Below, in pieces: positions 53,590-64,000 of a stretch of DNA of 64,000 bases; positions within the stretch are counted from its first letter, which is position 1; each line of letters opens with the position of its first letter. The stretch is from positions 4,588,001-4,652,000 of the forward strand of contig JAVLRN010000001.1 in NCBI GenBank assembly GCA_032821775.1, in the 5' to 3' direction. The position numbers and the translations under genes are program-made. The stretch is from Sanguinoderma infundibulare (Eukaryota > Basidiomycota > Agaricomycetes > Polyporales > Polyporaceae). Below the pieces are notes generated by a model that did not search any database, was not told the origin of the DNA, and was given only the letters and a program-made list of their open reading frames with translations.

Positions 53590-54120
53590 TGAGCCGCCGC
53601 AATAACTTGCAGATAATTATTTTACAACAAATTTGACCTCGAGCGACCAATGTAGAGTTAGTAAATGGATTTATAGTATCTGGGGCTCCGGACGTGGTAA
53701 GCACACATAGGAGGCGAAGGACGTGTACTTGAAGCACTGCTACCCAGGGTTAGGTGCAAGGTTCGGGCTAACCTATGTTAGCGATTCTCTGAGTTTTGTG
53801 TCAGCTGAACAGTACACCATATGTATGTATACAGTGAATGAATCCCAGTGCAGATTTTTGTAGCCAACAACTTTCAGTACATGGTTGATTATTGTCTGCG
53901 GGAGCCCCTTCGCCGAAATGGGCAGCACACTCAGGTTAGGGGCACGGGTTAGGGGCAAGGTTAACATAGGTTAGTGAATTTGAAGGCTCCTGTTGGGTTT
54001 GCGTCCGTAAAACAAACACTGTATCAATCCCAGTTTATGTGCATATGTATACTATAAATTTCAAGGCGCAGAACACGCGTGAAGAGAACTTTTGGGGGTT
54101 AGGGCTAGGGTAGTGTTAGA
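53590..54120. repeat. AT-rich island with telomere-like motifs, unit 4
   Basis: It keeps the CTGAACAGTACA segment like units 1 and 2 but shares CTCAGGTTAGGGG and GTTAGATTTAAGCC with unit 3, so it is intermediate between the two groups. Confidence 0.6.
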
Positions 54121-54326
54121 TTTAAGCCGCTTCCACTTTGGGAAGGTGAGCGCTCTCAGCTCTCAGCTAAGCCTTGTCTCTCGACCACCAGTTGGATTAC
54201 GCAGGCTCATATGGATTTAACTGCTTCCCGGTAATCGGCCTCCGCGGTGGTGATGACATTCGGCAAGGATGCATTGGATGACGGATAGCCTCCGCTTGTT
54301 AGCGGTGGCAGCGATGGTAAAGGCCG

Positions 54327-54821
54327 ATGCCCTCGCAGGTAGGGAAGACAACAATACAATCTCGGAAATTACGGGGGTCATCAGGGCTGATATATTGCAC
54401 ACCGCGTCTGATCAAGTCCCTGGATCATATCGGCGAAATTCGGTTGAAGGAGCATCGCAAGCTTGCTGTCTGCATAAGCCTCCGAGTATCGAACCGTCGC
54501 TTGCACTGGCGAGTTGCGACAGCGCGTGGAGCCCTGCGTAATTTGTTCACAGGTGTGCATCTCGTTCCCAAGCATCCTCCCCAGCGTCTGGCTGCTCCGA
54601 TGAGTATGCGTTGGAATCGTGAGCCAATATACACAGCCGATGCAACCCTTGATTTGTCCAAAATGAGCCTGTGCGAGCGTTCTCCGCCCGACAACATCAT
54701 GTCCCCGGTACGAGACCCTCCGAGAGCTCAACAAAGTCCTTGTCAGGCCCACTCGAGCATACACAAAGATATGGTAGTAGAATCAATATATTGGAACGCA
54801 GACGGCCGCGGAGAGCTATAA
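54327..54821 (+). other. Open frame of 164 codons, unidentified, unit 4
   Basis: Open, sharing the RKLRGSSGL change with unit 3 but otherwise closer to units 1 and 2. Confidence 0.25.
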
Positions 54822-55159
54822 TGTTACCGCTCGATGGCATCTCGCTTTGCACCTCCGTGCAGATCTGCGTTTGATGACCGCTGCGCACACCGGCCTAGGG
54901 TCCAATCACGATTTTTGAGTGCGAGATCGACGGACGCGATCATGGCGGCCGTCGTGATTTGCCGTGTGCCTAGATGGATGGGTGGTTAGCCGACCTCGAA
55001 ACCGCGTATGCAGAAAGGAGATCAGAAGGGAATTGGTATTTGGAATGTGGAGATCGCGTCGCAAACCAGTATCCTGCCCGACCGCCTCGTCCTACACCAA
55101 CCCCGCAGCCCGGAGCGCGAGGATGAGAAGCATGATTGCCGGGCGCACGAGCGACTGTT

Positions 55160-55438
55160 CTAGCGGCGAGCGGAGGCGAGCAACCGGAGGCCGTTGAGCG
55201 TGGTCAAGATGGCGTTTGTGTTAAGATCAACGCGTGCGAACCACATCGTGCAGTACGTCAACGGGGTAGGGATGGAGGTGAGAAGAGAGGGGCCGTCGGA
55301 GAAAGCGGGCAAATGTGGGACGCGGTCGCGTCGATTTTCCGAGATGCGGGCGTGCACAGAGATACCGTCCGGGCGCGCACAGACTGCGGGGCGGCAGGAA
55401 GTATTTAAAGGAGGCTGGAGGTTGCAGGTGCCCCCCAT
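55160..55438 (-). pseudogene. Possible multi-span membrane protein fragment, unit 4
   Basis: As in units 1 and 2, with the same missing 22 bases. Confidence 0.25.
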
Positions 55439-56361
55439 TCCCGTCCCCGTCCATCTGCCGCCACCCGCTTGTCATCATCGTGTCCGTCCGCGCCGAACAA
55501 TCTCTGTGCTGTCCGTCCGCCACCTCCCGCTTGCCTTTGCTCACTTGTTGTGCCCGTCCTGTTCGAGGACTGGCGGTCTGCGGCGTGGCCGTCATCTTGA
55601 CTGTCGCAGCAGAGAGGTACGTTTCCGGTCAGCTGCTGGTGGAAAGAATTTGACACTGACCGCACTTGTACATGTGCCCGCACCGCCCGTTCGACTCACG
55701 TTTGCGTATCGGGCACTCCAGTAGTCGTGGCAAAGAGGTACGCCACCGCTCGGTTGCTCAGGGAGACATTTTGATGTTGACTGCGTTTGTAGTTGCAGAG
55801 CGTCGTACGTTGGCATCAGGAAGGACTGCGCAGGTGGCGCAAGAGGGTGGCCTGGGTGACGTCGGGTGTGATGTGATGCGCACGGCGTATGATGCTGTTT
55901 AGATACACTCAGATACAAACGACGGGGAGATGCTGTGTGGGGCAATGACCTCAGGCTTAACTCGTCATCACTGCCATGACTGCGGCCGGAGCGCAAATGC
56001 AAGCTGAGCCGCGAGCCGTGGGAGTACGTACTCTACAGCATCGGGTCCTCCTCCCCGCGTCCAGGCGTCATTGAGCGACGGAGCGAGGCGTCGGCGGTTC
56101 TGGATATCATCTCCCCACGCGCATTGAATGGAGGCCGTTAAGGTTGGAGGGAGCATCGCTCGCTCGTATGCTGTTCATTCCGGAGGATCGCATCAGCGAG
56201 GCCGGGGCAAGGCATCCGTTGCAAATCGAAGGATTTCTCCTCGTGTGAATAGCCTCTGGCAGAACGCACTCCCGCCTGGTAAAGACAGAAGATGACCGTT
56301 CGCGTCGTCTCTCGGAAACGACAATTTCTTACAGGGTCGTCGTCAGAGTTCCGGCTCGGTA

Positions 56362-56628
56362 CTAAAGATTAGCGGGCAAGGATACAAGCTCAGCAGCTGG
56401 AGACACTTTGTCCCAGCTTGCCACCGCAGGCGCGGAGTCATTGGAGATCCGCGTGACCAGAACAGGGGAAGGTGAGCCGTGGTGTGTGAGGCTCACAGAA
56501 GCATCACCCACCGTCGAGCTGGCTTTTCTCGCGTTGCGAACCGTTATGAGCATCACTCGCTTCTCGTGATGCACTCTCATGGGAGAGTCGACTTGTCTTC
56601 GGTACGTCTGTTGGATAAGTGTGGTCAT
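56362..56628 (-). other. Open frame of 88 codons, unidentified, unit 4
   Basis: Open through DKVSPAAELVSL, with an in-frame loss of four residues (VRRP of VLVTRISVRRPNDSA) relative to the other units. Confidence 0.3.
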
Positions 56629-56718
56629 TTGACAGCGCCGGGGGCCTCGTTCGAATGCTTAAAGTCCCATGGGCAGCCAAGAGCAGGACCGAGTGACAAG
56701 CCAGAGACAAGACTTGGA

Positions 56719-57169
56719 AACGCGCACAGAGCCAGAATTGAGGACGAGTGGGTGCTGTCGAGATCGTGACCCGGGCCGGTAAGGAAGCAGACGAGCCACG
56801 TGTCTGTGACCGACGCGTGTGGTCACAGTGACAATGAGCGCCTGCAGCTTTCGTGCAGGCTCGCTCCGACTGGCACATGGATAAATACCGGCACCGGATG
56901 ACGACTGCAAATGCCCCCGTTTGAGCGTGCACCCGATGTCGTTGGGATCATACAGGGCGAGCTGAGTATCCCCTCCTCCCAACTCGCTCTCACCAAGTCT
57001 CCAGCTAGGCAACACCCCTTCCCGCAACCGCACTCGGTCTCGGCGCTCGAATATCCTCACTTTCTGAGCTTCGTCGACCCGCTGTAATACGACTGGGACT
57101 GGCTCTTTGAAGTACTCGTTCTAATCCGACGACCACGACTTGGGCACCCATCAATTACGACCTCGCACG
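56719..57169 (+). promoter_or_regulatory. EXO84 upstream region, unit 4
   Basis: TATA-like GGATAAATAC at 56879-56888. The leader close to the ATG follows units 1 and 2, including the segment missing from unit 3. Confidence 0.4.
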
Positions 57170-59807
57170 ATGCAATCCCTCCGGTCCCGCAAGTCGACCC
57201 AAGCCCAAGCCAATGCCAATGCTCGCCAGAACACGATCTGCAAGGCGAACCCCGCCGCGCGCGATGCGGAGCGGCGGGCGACGCGTGTGGGGGAGAAGAT
57301 GAAGAAACGGATGTCGATGCGCTACGCGGACATCTCTGGTCCCACAGGCATCCCCAACGTGCCGTCCCTGCCTGCGAGCCCAAGCGCGGGGCCGTACAGA
57401 GGGGCGTCGGTCGACGAGCGCGGGGGGTTGAATCTGGGCTTGGTGGTGGAGGAGCCGAGGGAGGACCCTAGGGCGGCGGAGCTGAGGCTGTTGGACAAGG
57501 ACGACTTCGACCCTGATGCTTGTACGTATTGTTGTTTTGTTTTTGGCATGGGTATGATGTGGGACACATGGTATGATTGTGCAGATCTCAAGGTGAAGCT
57601 AGCCAACTCGACCGAGTCAGAGCTGAGGACGCTGCAGTCGGGTCTCCAGGCCCAGAAGGACGACGTTGCGGTGGACCTGCAGCGGAATGTATTCAAGAAG
57701 TACGGATGCCTCCTCTTACTTCTGCAGAGATAGGGCGATGCTGACATCCCCATCAAAGCTACGCCGAGTTCATGCTCGTGTCGAAAGAGGTCAGCACGCT
57801 CGAGAACGAGATGCTCGAATTCAAGGATGCCCTATCAGAGTGGAAGGGCATGCCATCACTATTGCACATCGACGATTCGGCCTCCGTCGCAGGTATGTGC
57901 CCGACACCTTTGTGGTTCGCTCTCCGCCTCCTTCTCACACAACTTCCTCTCTCGCGTGTAGAGCGACGCAGGAACGTCCGCTCGTCCATCGCCGACCTCC
58001 GAGTACTGTACGCGAACCAGATGCAGAATCTCCACATGCAGATCGAGGGCTCATCCAAATTCGTTCCCACTACGCCCGGCCGACATGTTGTGGCCGAGAT
58101 CGACAACGTCGTTGCGCTCAATCCGGCTACGTACAAGGTCGATCACCCTGTGCGCTTTGTCCTGCTCGACGACGCAGTGCTCATGGCTCGGAAGCGGAAG
58201 CGGAGAAACAACACAGAGAGCGACAAGCTGGTCGCGGAGAAGTGCTGGCCGCTGTCCGATATGCTGGTCCTGGACACGAAGGATTCTCCCAGTGCGTCTT
58301 CCAGTCCGATTTCGGCGCACATCTGACTTGCACTAAACGGGGCGTGAAGACATGAACAACGTGTTCAAGATCAGGCACGGCAGGGAGACTCACGTCTATC
58401 GAACGGACATCGCTGCCGACAAGAAGAGCCTCCTGGCCCAGTTCCGTCACGTGGCTGAAGAGCAGCAAGCGAGGAAGCGCAAGGAGCGCGAAGGCGAGCA
58501 CCAGCGACGAAAGAGCCTCTGGATGGGCGGGATGGACGTGCGTGACACCTTCTCATGCTCGTGTCCGCGATCTAACGTTGCGTTATGAACCTTGCAGAGA
58601 GCGTCGATGTTCGTCGCAGACGGCGCACCCGGGATGCCCCCCTTGCCAGAATGGATGGCCGACCTCGCGAACAAAGGTGCCGAGATGGGCTCGTCTGGGA
58701 AGGAGAAGTCTGAGCGCGACACCCGCTGGATTGGCGACTGGTCCGACGAGCTAACCGTCTCGATCGCGCTCCGCGAGTGGGACAAGGCCGTGGCGCTTGT
58801 CGAGGAGGGCGAGGGGAAGCTCGCGATCATGCCCTCGCTGGGGGCGAAGTTGACGCCGCTCAAGGCGTCGCTGACGACGGCGCTGCTGCAGAGCTTGTCT
58901 GCACCGTCGAACAAGAAGAGCACTGTTGTCAGCTTGATCGGGCTCCTGGTGCGGTTGAACGCGGGCGCGGCTGCTCGGCGCACGTTCTTGGCGGCAAGGG
59001 CGGACGTGATCAAGAAGTGTGTGCGGAAGATCACGTTCGAGGGCCATATTGGGTCGTACATTGCGGACCTGGCCACGGTGGTGTTCACCGGGATCAAGCA
59101 TACGGCGGACTGGTTCCTCGGGAGCTTCAAAGAGAATGAGGTCGCCAGCAGTAAGTGGGACCTTCAGTATCTGGTGTTACCCTTTCTGGTTCTGATCACC
59201 AACAGGCTTCGTCGAGTGGGCGAAACAGCAGGTGGAGCTCTACGCACAGATGTTCCAGAAGCAGGTCTACAGCTCGGACGTCGAGCCCCGCACCATCGAT
59301 GACGCCATCCAAATCACCCACGTCCAGAGCAAGAAGCTCCTCGAGGAGTACGGCATCGACTTCCGCTACCTCCTCGACAGCCTCCTTCTCGACAAGCCGA
59401 ACGACACCGTCCGTCCACCGACGTACCGCCCGCACGCCGAGCGGGCGCCCGAGCCGATCTACACGCCTTCCTCGACCCCCATCCGGTCTCGGTCCCCTGC
59501 GGCCGGCCCGCCCTCGCGTTCCCGTACACCGGTTCCCGCCGTCCCGCCAGTGCCGCCGCCGCCTGCGATTCCTGCGTTGGCCGTACCGACGCCGTTGTCC
59601 GCATCTGCGAGCAGATCGCCTTCGTCGTCCAGGCTGCGGTCGCCTGGACCGCCTCCGCGTATGGCCAGCCAGGCGTCTTTGAGGAGCAGGACCCCGTCGA
59701 TGAGCGAAGGCTCAAGGAGAGGAGGTATGGCAACGGCCAGTTCCAGTCCTGCGCCGCCGCCACCGAGGTCGAGGGACAGGCCGAATAGGCAAGGTGGGAT
59801 GTTCTAA
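57170..59807 (+). CDS. EXO84: Exocyst complex component EXO84, unit 4 copy, intact
   Basis: Seven exons: 57170-57521, 57585-57699, 57759-57892, 57962-58291, 58350-58537, 58598-59150 and 59206-59807, coding for 757 residues. Exon 1 is unit-1-like (SRKSTQAQANANARQ) with private changes (ICKANPAARDAE; NVPSLPASPSAGPYRG). From intron 1 onward it is unit-3-like, but without the private unit 3 replacements in the helical region. The first donor is GTACGT, stronger than the GTGCGT of the other copies. Tail changes include PSMSEGSRRGGMATASS. The frame is fully open. Confidence 0.92.
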
Positions 59808-60415
59808 AGTCGGCGGTTGGGTTTTCCTTTGTTCGTGGTGAGTGACCCGTCACATCACAAGGCAGGCTCGATGCTGGCGGAATGACGGGGTTGGTGGGGT
59901 TTGGAAGACAGGAGCGGAACGCCGTACCTCCTGGTGGTAGTTGCAAAGCTGTCGTGGAGTCGAACATTTGTAGTTGTAGACGCAATTCACACGTTGAGAA
60001 TGACCGGGAAGAGTGCTTGAGATAGGGAATGGATTTGTGAATAGTCCGGACGGGGTGGACTTGTGAACGATCCGGACGGGTGAGCAAATTCTGAACAATA
60101 CGGACAGTCCGCGCGCGAGAGGAGGGAGAGGAGAGCGGGGGATAGCCCGCGCGACCCCACTCGAAACTACAGCTATCTATGTACAGACACGTTCACTCAC
60201 GACGGCAGGGAGGAGGGAGAGGAGAGCGGGGAGAATACAGCGGGGATAACGCTACCTACGTACAGTCTACACAGGGGAGCGAGACAGAAACTCGTAATTT
60301 TGCTGCAACTCTACTACAGTGCTACAAGACATACAACCCAGCTCTCGGCGCAATCGTACACCAGAGAAACGAGATACACCCGTACGGCATCATCCACGTC
60401 CCGCAAAAATGCAGG
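59808..60415. other. EXO84 3-prime flank, unit 4
   Basis: No gene. CCGGACGG tandem near 60046-60080 and two purine-rich runs, as in unit 2, then the unit-3-type AATACAGCGGGGATAACGC segment at about 60234. Confidence 0.5.
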
Positions 60416-60621
60416 CGGTTTGTGGTTCCCGAAGAACTCGGCGTAAATCGCGTTCACGGGCTTGAAGTCGTCCATGTGGTGCAAGAACACCTGCCAACAA
60501 CGCGTCCGCATTCAACATCCGTCCATCCGGCCAGGACACAAGGGGGAACATGAAGGAAGAGAAAAGGACGCACGGTGGTCTTCACAACCTTGCCCAGCTC
60601 CCCCGGCGGGATACGGACAAG
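60415..60621 (-). pseudogene. RidA-like fragment, unit 4
   Basis: ELGKVVKTT at the exon end (60574) and VFLHHMDDFKPVNAIYAEFF in the next exon. Same missing N- and C-terminal parts as unit 1. Confidence 0.55.
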
Positions 60622-60660
60622 CTGAGGGAACCCCGTAAGTTGGCCCGAGACGTCTAACTT

Positions 60661-60865
60661 ACCTGTCAGCCAGATACAGTACAGAGCGGCCTTTCCGAAG
60701 CTTGAACATCCAGGGGGATTCGAGATCCATACTGGTGAGATTGGCAAGCGCGACACGCCCGCTCCTGCCTATGAACGCCAAGTTCAGAATGACGTTGAGA
60801 TAATGCGGTGTTCGGAGAGTACGCACCGTGCAAATGAGAGTGCCTAGCTGGACACCAGTCTCGAG
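60661..60865 (-). pseudogene. Unidentified exon upstream of the RidA-like fragment, unit 4
   Basis: Same reading as unit 1 (LNVILNLAFIGRSGRVALAN) with the donor conserved. Confidence 0.4.
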
Positions 60866-60979
60866 ACCGCCTTGCGAGGGTCGTCGTCTGGGTGCCGCAT
60901 CTCCGTCCGGATATCTGAATGAATACGCTCGCCCATCTTGAGATTGACGTCTGGCAGCACACTGCGATGGTCGCAGAGC

Positions 60980-61695
60980 GTTGACACCCCGGAAGATAGG
61001 AAAAGTACAGCAAGAACTCACTGACATCTTGTCCGTGATCTCGAGGTTGACGTACACGACGATGTCGTCCTTGACCGGGCTGTGCGGTGTCCCACATCCG
61101 TGTGAACGTGAGCTCAAGTCCGGAATGAACCATACTGTATGCTCACCGAGTACCAAGTCCGCGCGCGGTGATCTCCAAGTGGTCGAAGGGGCTGAGGTCG
61201 GAATAAAACGTTGAGCGACCATTTGATCACGCCTCGCGCTGACAGTCCGCCACCTTGACACGCCAGATGGACGATGAACTGGGTTGCCGAGGGAGACCCT
61301 TTGCCTGCCACGCCATTTCGACGCCATCAGTGTCTGCCACCATGCATCGACAGAAACGCGTGGAAAGGACTCACTTGAGAGTTTGTGTTCGAAGGAACCA
61401 TCGAGCCCGGATATGTATGGGGCGCGGGCAGCCGTGGAGGCGAAGATGAAGGTGTGAAATGGGGAGACCCGAGAACGACGGGCGACATCCTGAGACGTCG
61501 CTGCAACGCGGCTTTCCTCCAGGTAGAGCAGGTGGATGCAAAAGAGAACACATCGGAGACATCGGTGAGGCAATTGCAGACCATTCGGTGTGATCGTGAG
61601 CTCAAGTCCGGAATGAACCGTTCGGAGGGTTTGCTCACCGAGCGCGCGGTGATCTTCAAGCGGTTGAGAGGGCTGAGGTCGGAATGACGTCCGGT
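60980..61695 (-). pseudogene. F-box/LRR-type protein fragments, unit 4
   Basis: Matches unit 2 at offset 30921, with few changes (for example LEITDKMSVSSCCTF where unit 2 has LEIADKMSVSSCRTF). The F-box core is at about 61.48-61.57 kb. Confidence 0.55.
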
Positions 61696-61760
61696 CGGAC
61701 GGCCTTCAGGTCATCCTGCTGCCAGAACATTCGAACGCAATCAGTGTCACGTACGCGTGA

Positions 61761-62060
61761 GTCGTCCGCTGTGCACGTGGCGTAGTACGCGTTCATCCAG
61801 TCGTCGCGGAAGATCTCCGGCGTCGTGTAGAACGATTTGGACGTGGGCCCTCCCCCTCTGCTGGAGGGATCGGCGGCGAGCGTGCGCGCTAGGTGCCAGT
61901 CTTTGACGTAGAGCGTCGTGCCTTGACCGTCCTGCCAGAGGGAGAGGACGTCGCGGAAGAGCATCTGCCGGCGTCGCTGGTCGCTGAAGTCGCGGGTGGA
62001 GCAGTCGGCGACCGTTACTTCACAGTGGCCGTGATCGGCTTTGAGGTGTGCCCACAGGAC
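61761..62060 (-). pseudogene. JmjC-domain (JMJD4-like) exon, unit 4
   Basis: I see no difference from the unit 2 copy at offset 30921. The same boundaries apply, so a single gain or loss event explains both copies. Confidence 0.75.
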
Positions 62061-62583
62061 TGACCGAAGCTCCACCCGTGATTCGCTCAGCGTCGATCCC
62101 GGACGCCTCACAGAGCTCTGTAGTACACGCGCGACCGGGGATCCATCAGCAACAAGAAATTGTCAGGATGCAGAGAGTCGACGTACTTACCGGACGTACG
62201 AGCGCATTGCACCCGCCGAGAGGCGACTCGAACGCGAACGTCGCAGACATATAGCTCGTATGGAGGAGACTATAGCGAAGGAGAGGATCAGATGGACGAC
62301 AGGGAGGTTTGGGGAGAGAGGAGAGGGGAAAGTCGCTGGGGACCAGCAAGAGGACTTTGAAACAGCGACGGCGTTACCTGGAGCAAAAGCTGATGTGTAA
62401 TCACCGCGAATGATATTAGATGCTTACCGCTACGGTTAACTCATTTGATGGCGCGGTATCTCCGCGTCGTGAGGTGGTTTGAAATGCCCGATCATCGTGA
62501 ATCTGAAGATATCCGAACCGCGCGTCCCGAAATGATTTCTTCCGCATTAGAACGCGAATGAATGCATCAAGCGGAAGCTCGCT

Positions 62584-63235
62584 CTAGACGAGCGGCTCTG
62601 TGGGAGCAGGCACCGCAGGTGCTGGTGCTGGAGACGGGGCGGCAGGCGGCAGAGGATTGGGCATGGCCACCCGCACCGGCGACGCGTCCGCACTCTCTGG
62701 GACAGGTCTCGTCCCAGGTTTCACGGGCAGCGAAGAGTGCAGAGGGACAGCAGCAGTCGGTGGCGGGTGCGCTTTTGGAGGTGGCAGAGCATCTTGCGAT
62801 CCCGAGGTGGGCAGTGGTGGCGTCGACGTGCTGTTTGGCATAGGGTTCGCAGTGACGGACGTCATCACGGCGCGAGCGCCGTCCTTGGCCGCGGAGGCCT
62901 TCGCGCGAGCCGCTGCGATGCGTTCCGCCTGCTTCCTGAGCTGCTTCTTCCGCATGTCGATGCGCGCGTCTTCCTGCCGGCTCTTTTTGACAAAGTCTTT
63001 GACATCCCCGGGCCTGCAAAAATGACCATGTTTGCAAATCGCGCAGAGAATGGATACGCACTGAAACGGGTGCCATGAATCCCACAAATTCCGGTACCCC
63101 ATCTCCCGAATCTCCGTCAACGGCGCGCTCCCGTACCGGCACGGCCACGGCTCCTGATCCACCCTCTTTTCCGGACGCCCTCTGTCGCTTCCTCCAACCC
63201 GACCTCCCTCTTCTCCTCATCAACCTCGACATGCT
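62584..63235 (-). pseudogene. Displaced THOC1-like central/C-terminal piece, unit 4
   Basis: Matches the unit 2 piece at offset 30921, with one visible coding change (LRKQAERI here, LRKQTERI in unit 2). Same uncertainty about a read-through intron in the middle. Confidence 0.5.
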
Positions 63236-63355
63236 GTTCCTGTGTACGCATGAACAAAACGCGATGTCTAAGGACGCGAATATCAGGTACGTACGGCCGC
63301 CACCCTTAATCCAATTGATGGAGTGATATCTCCACGTCGCAAAGTGATTTGAAAT

Positions 63356-63400
63356 GGATCCACGCGAGATTCTGAATTCTCGCGAATCTCGCGTGTATCC
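63356..63400. repeat. 17-bp inverted repeat, unit 4, one mismatch
   Basis: As in unit 2 (left arm GGATCCACGCGAGATTC). Confidence 0.75.
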
Positions 63401-63895
63401 AGGCAGTTTCTTCTACGTTACACTGCGGATAAGATTAGTCTGCGTGTCACCAAGCTTGTGTGCGCCGCGGAGAATGTTAAATCGGACTCGAATCGCCGAT
63501 GCGGAAACTCGGGGTTTGAAGGTTCCAATCGCGGTCACCGCCAAGAAGACGGGGCGTGCGAGACCCGCTGGCCGCAGCTCCAACCCGTCAACTCCAAGCG
63601 GCGCGTGAGGTCGGTAGAAACATCGAGTTCTAGCGGCAGCGTCGAATGCAGTGTGCCGATTCTTCTGGAGTGTATGCAGAGTGCCGCTGCGGCTGTGGGA
63701 AGGCTGACGACTCGCTTGGGACCGGGCTAATCGTATTGCAGCTGCTGGCCATGGATAAGTTCGAGACGATACTTTGGAAGAGCTTGCTCCGGTTCAGACC
63801 TTGTGCGTATCTCATGCTGAGCGTGGGGGGTTTGGGGAGGCTGGATGGAACCGAGGGAAAGCGTCCCGGCGTGGCCACAGGCCGTAGAGTTTATT
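63401..63895 (-). pseudogene. SNTVQVGF-type segment and flank, unit 4 right copy
   Basis: Same as unit 2 at offset 30921, including the deletion of the VQVGF piece. Confidence 0.3.
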
Positions 63896-64000
63896 ATCGC
63901 GATAATTGAAGCGAGTGCGTTGTGAGGAGATGGCAATGATGCGAGCTCGGGCTTGCGCTTGCTGAGATTTCTGCTCTGGTGATGGAATTTCAGATTATTG
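63895..64000 (-). pseudogene. Start of block X, unit 4 copy B, cut by window end
   Basis: The last roughly 100 bases match 32974-33079 and begin the basic NLSKRKPELASL piece of block X on the minus strand. The rest lies outside the window. Confidence 0.4.

Larger units (their letters stand above)
50191..64000. repeat. Tandem unit 4, truncated by window end
   Basis: The left end parallels unit 3. From about 54.9 to 56.16 kb it follows units 1 and 2. The 56.17-56.3 kb stretch follows unit 3, the EXO84 leader and first exon follow unit 1, and EXO84 from intron 1 on follows unit 3. The right flank follows unit 2 at offset 30921. The array probably continues past base 64000, because the unit stops inside the unidentified minus-strand block before THOC1-like copy B. 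Confidence 0.8.

Noticed and set aside
1..64000. CRISPR array, tRNA, rRNA, bacterial operon or phage
   Set aside because: The repeats are 15-17 kb units or isolated short pairs, introns are spliceosomal, and no RNA-gene structure was visible.

Overview
The window looks like nuclear DNA of a basidiomycete fungus, probably an agaricomycete. It is GC-rich. The one well-preserved gene, the exocyst subunit EXO84, has six short introns (about 54-71 bp) with GTRNGT-type donors. The surroundings are full of F-box-type gene fragments of the kind expanded in mushroom genomes. I see no bacterial, organellar or viral genes, and no rRNA, tRNA or CRISPR.

The window is a head-to-tail tandem array of one large mosaic unit. 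The tail of an upstream unit occupies 1-328. Unit 1 is about 329-17385, unit 2 about 17386-34775, unit 3 about 34776-50190, and unit 4 about 50191 to the window end, where it is cut off. Left to right a unit holds: in units 1 and 2 only, a 1.7-kb block with a 150-residue ORF; a minus-strand THOC1-like fragment (copy A) fused to an unidentified minus-strand block; an F-box-associated-type fragment; an unidentified two-exon fragment; an AT-rich island with degenerate TTAGGG motifs; 3 kb with weak coding signals; the EXO84 gene on the plus strand; a RidA-like fragment; an F-box/LRR-type fragment, with a JmjC exon added in units 2 and 4; a displaced central part of THOC1; the unidentified block again; and a second THOC1 N-terminal half (copy B).

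EXO84 is the only gene with a full-length reading frame, and all four copies keep it: 758 codons in unit 1 and 757 in units 2-4, each with seven exons of matching length and usable splice sites. Every THOC1-like copy is broken by frameshifts, a nonsense codon, deletions or insertions. The array therefore amplifies one intact trafficking gene together with decayed neighbours.

The copies are not simply related. Right flanks pair units 1+3 and 2+4, as in an alternating dimer. Left flanks pair 1+2 and 3+4. Within EXO84, unit 4 switches from unit-1-like to unit-3-like sequence near intron 1. This patchwork suggests gene conversion or unequal exchange. An assembly that has concatenated the two haplotypes of a dikaryon must be excluded first. 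I did not find a new multi-gene system. The strongest observation is the four-copy intact EXO84 array and its mosaic structure.
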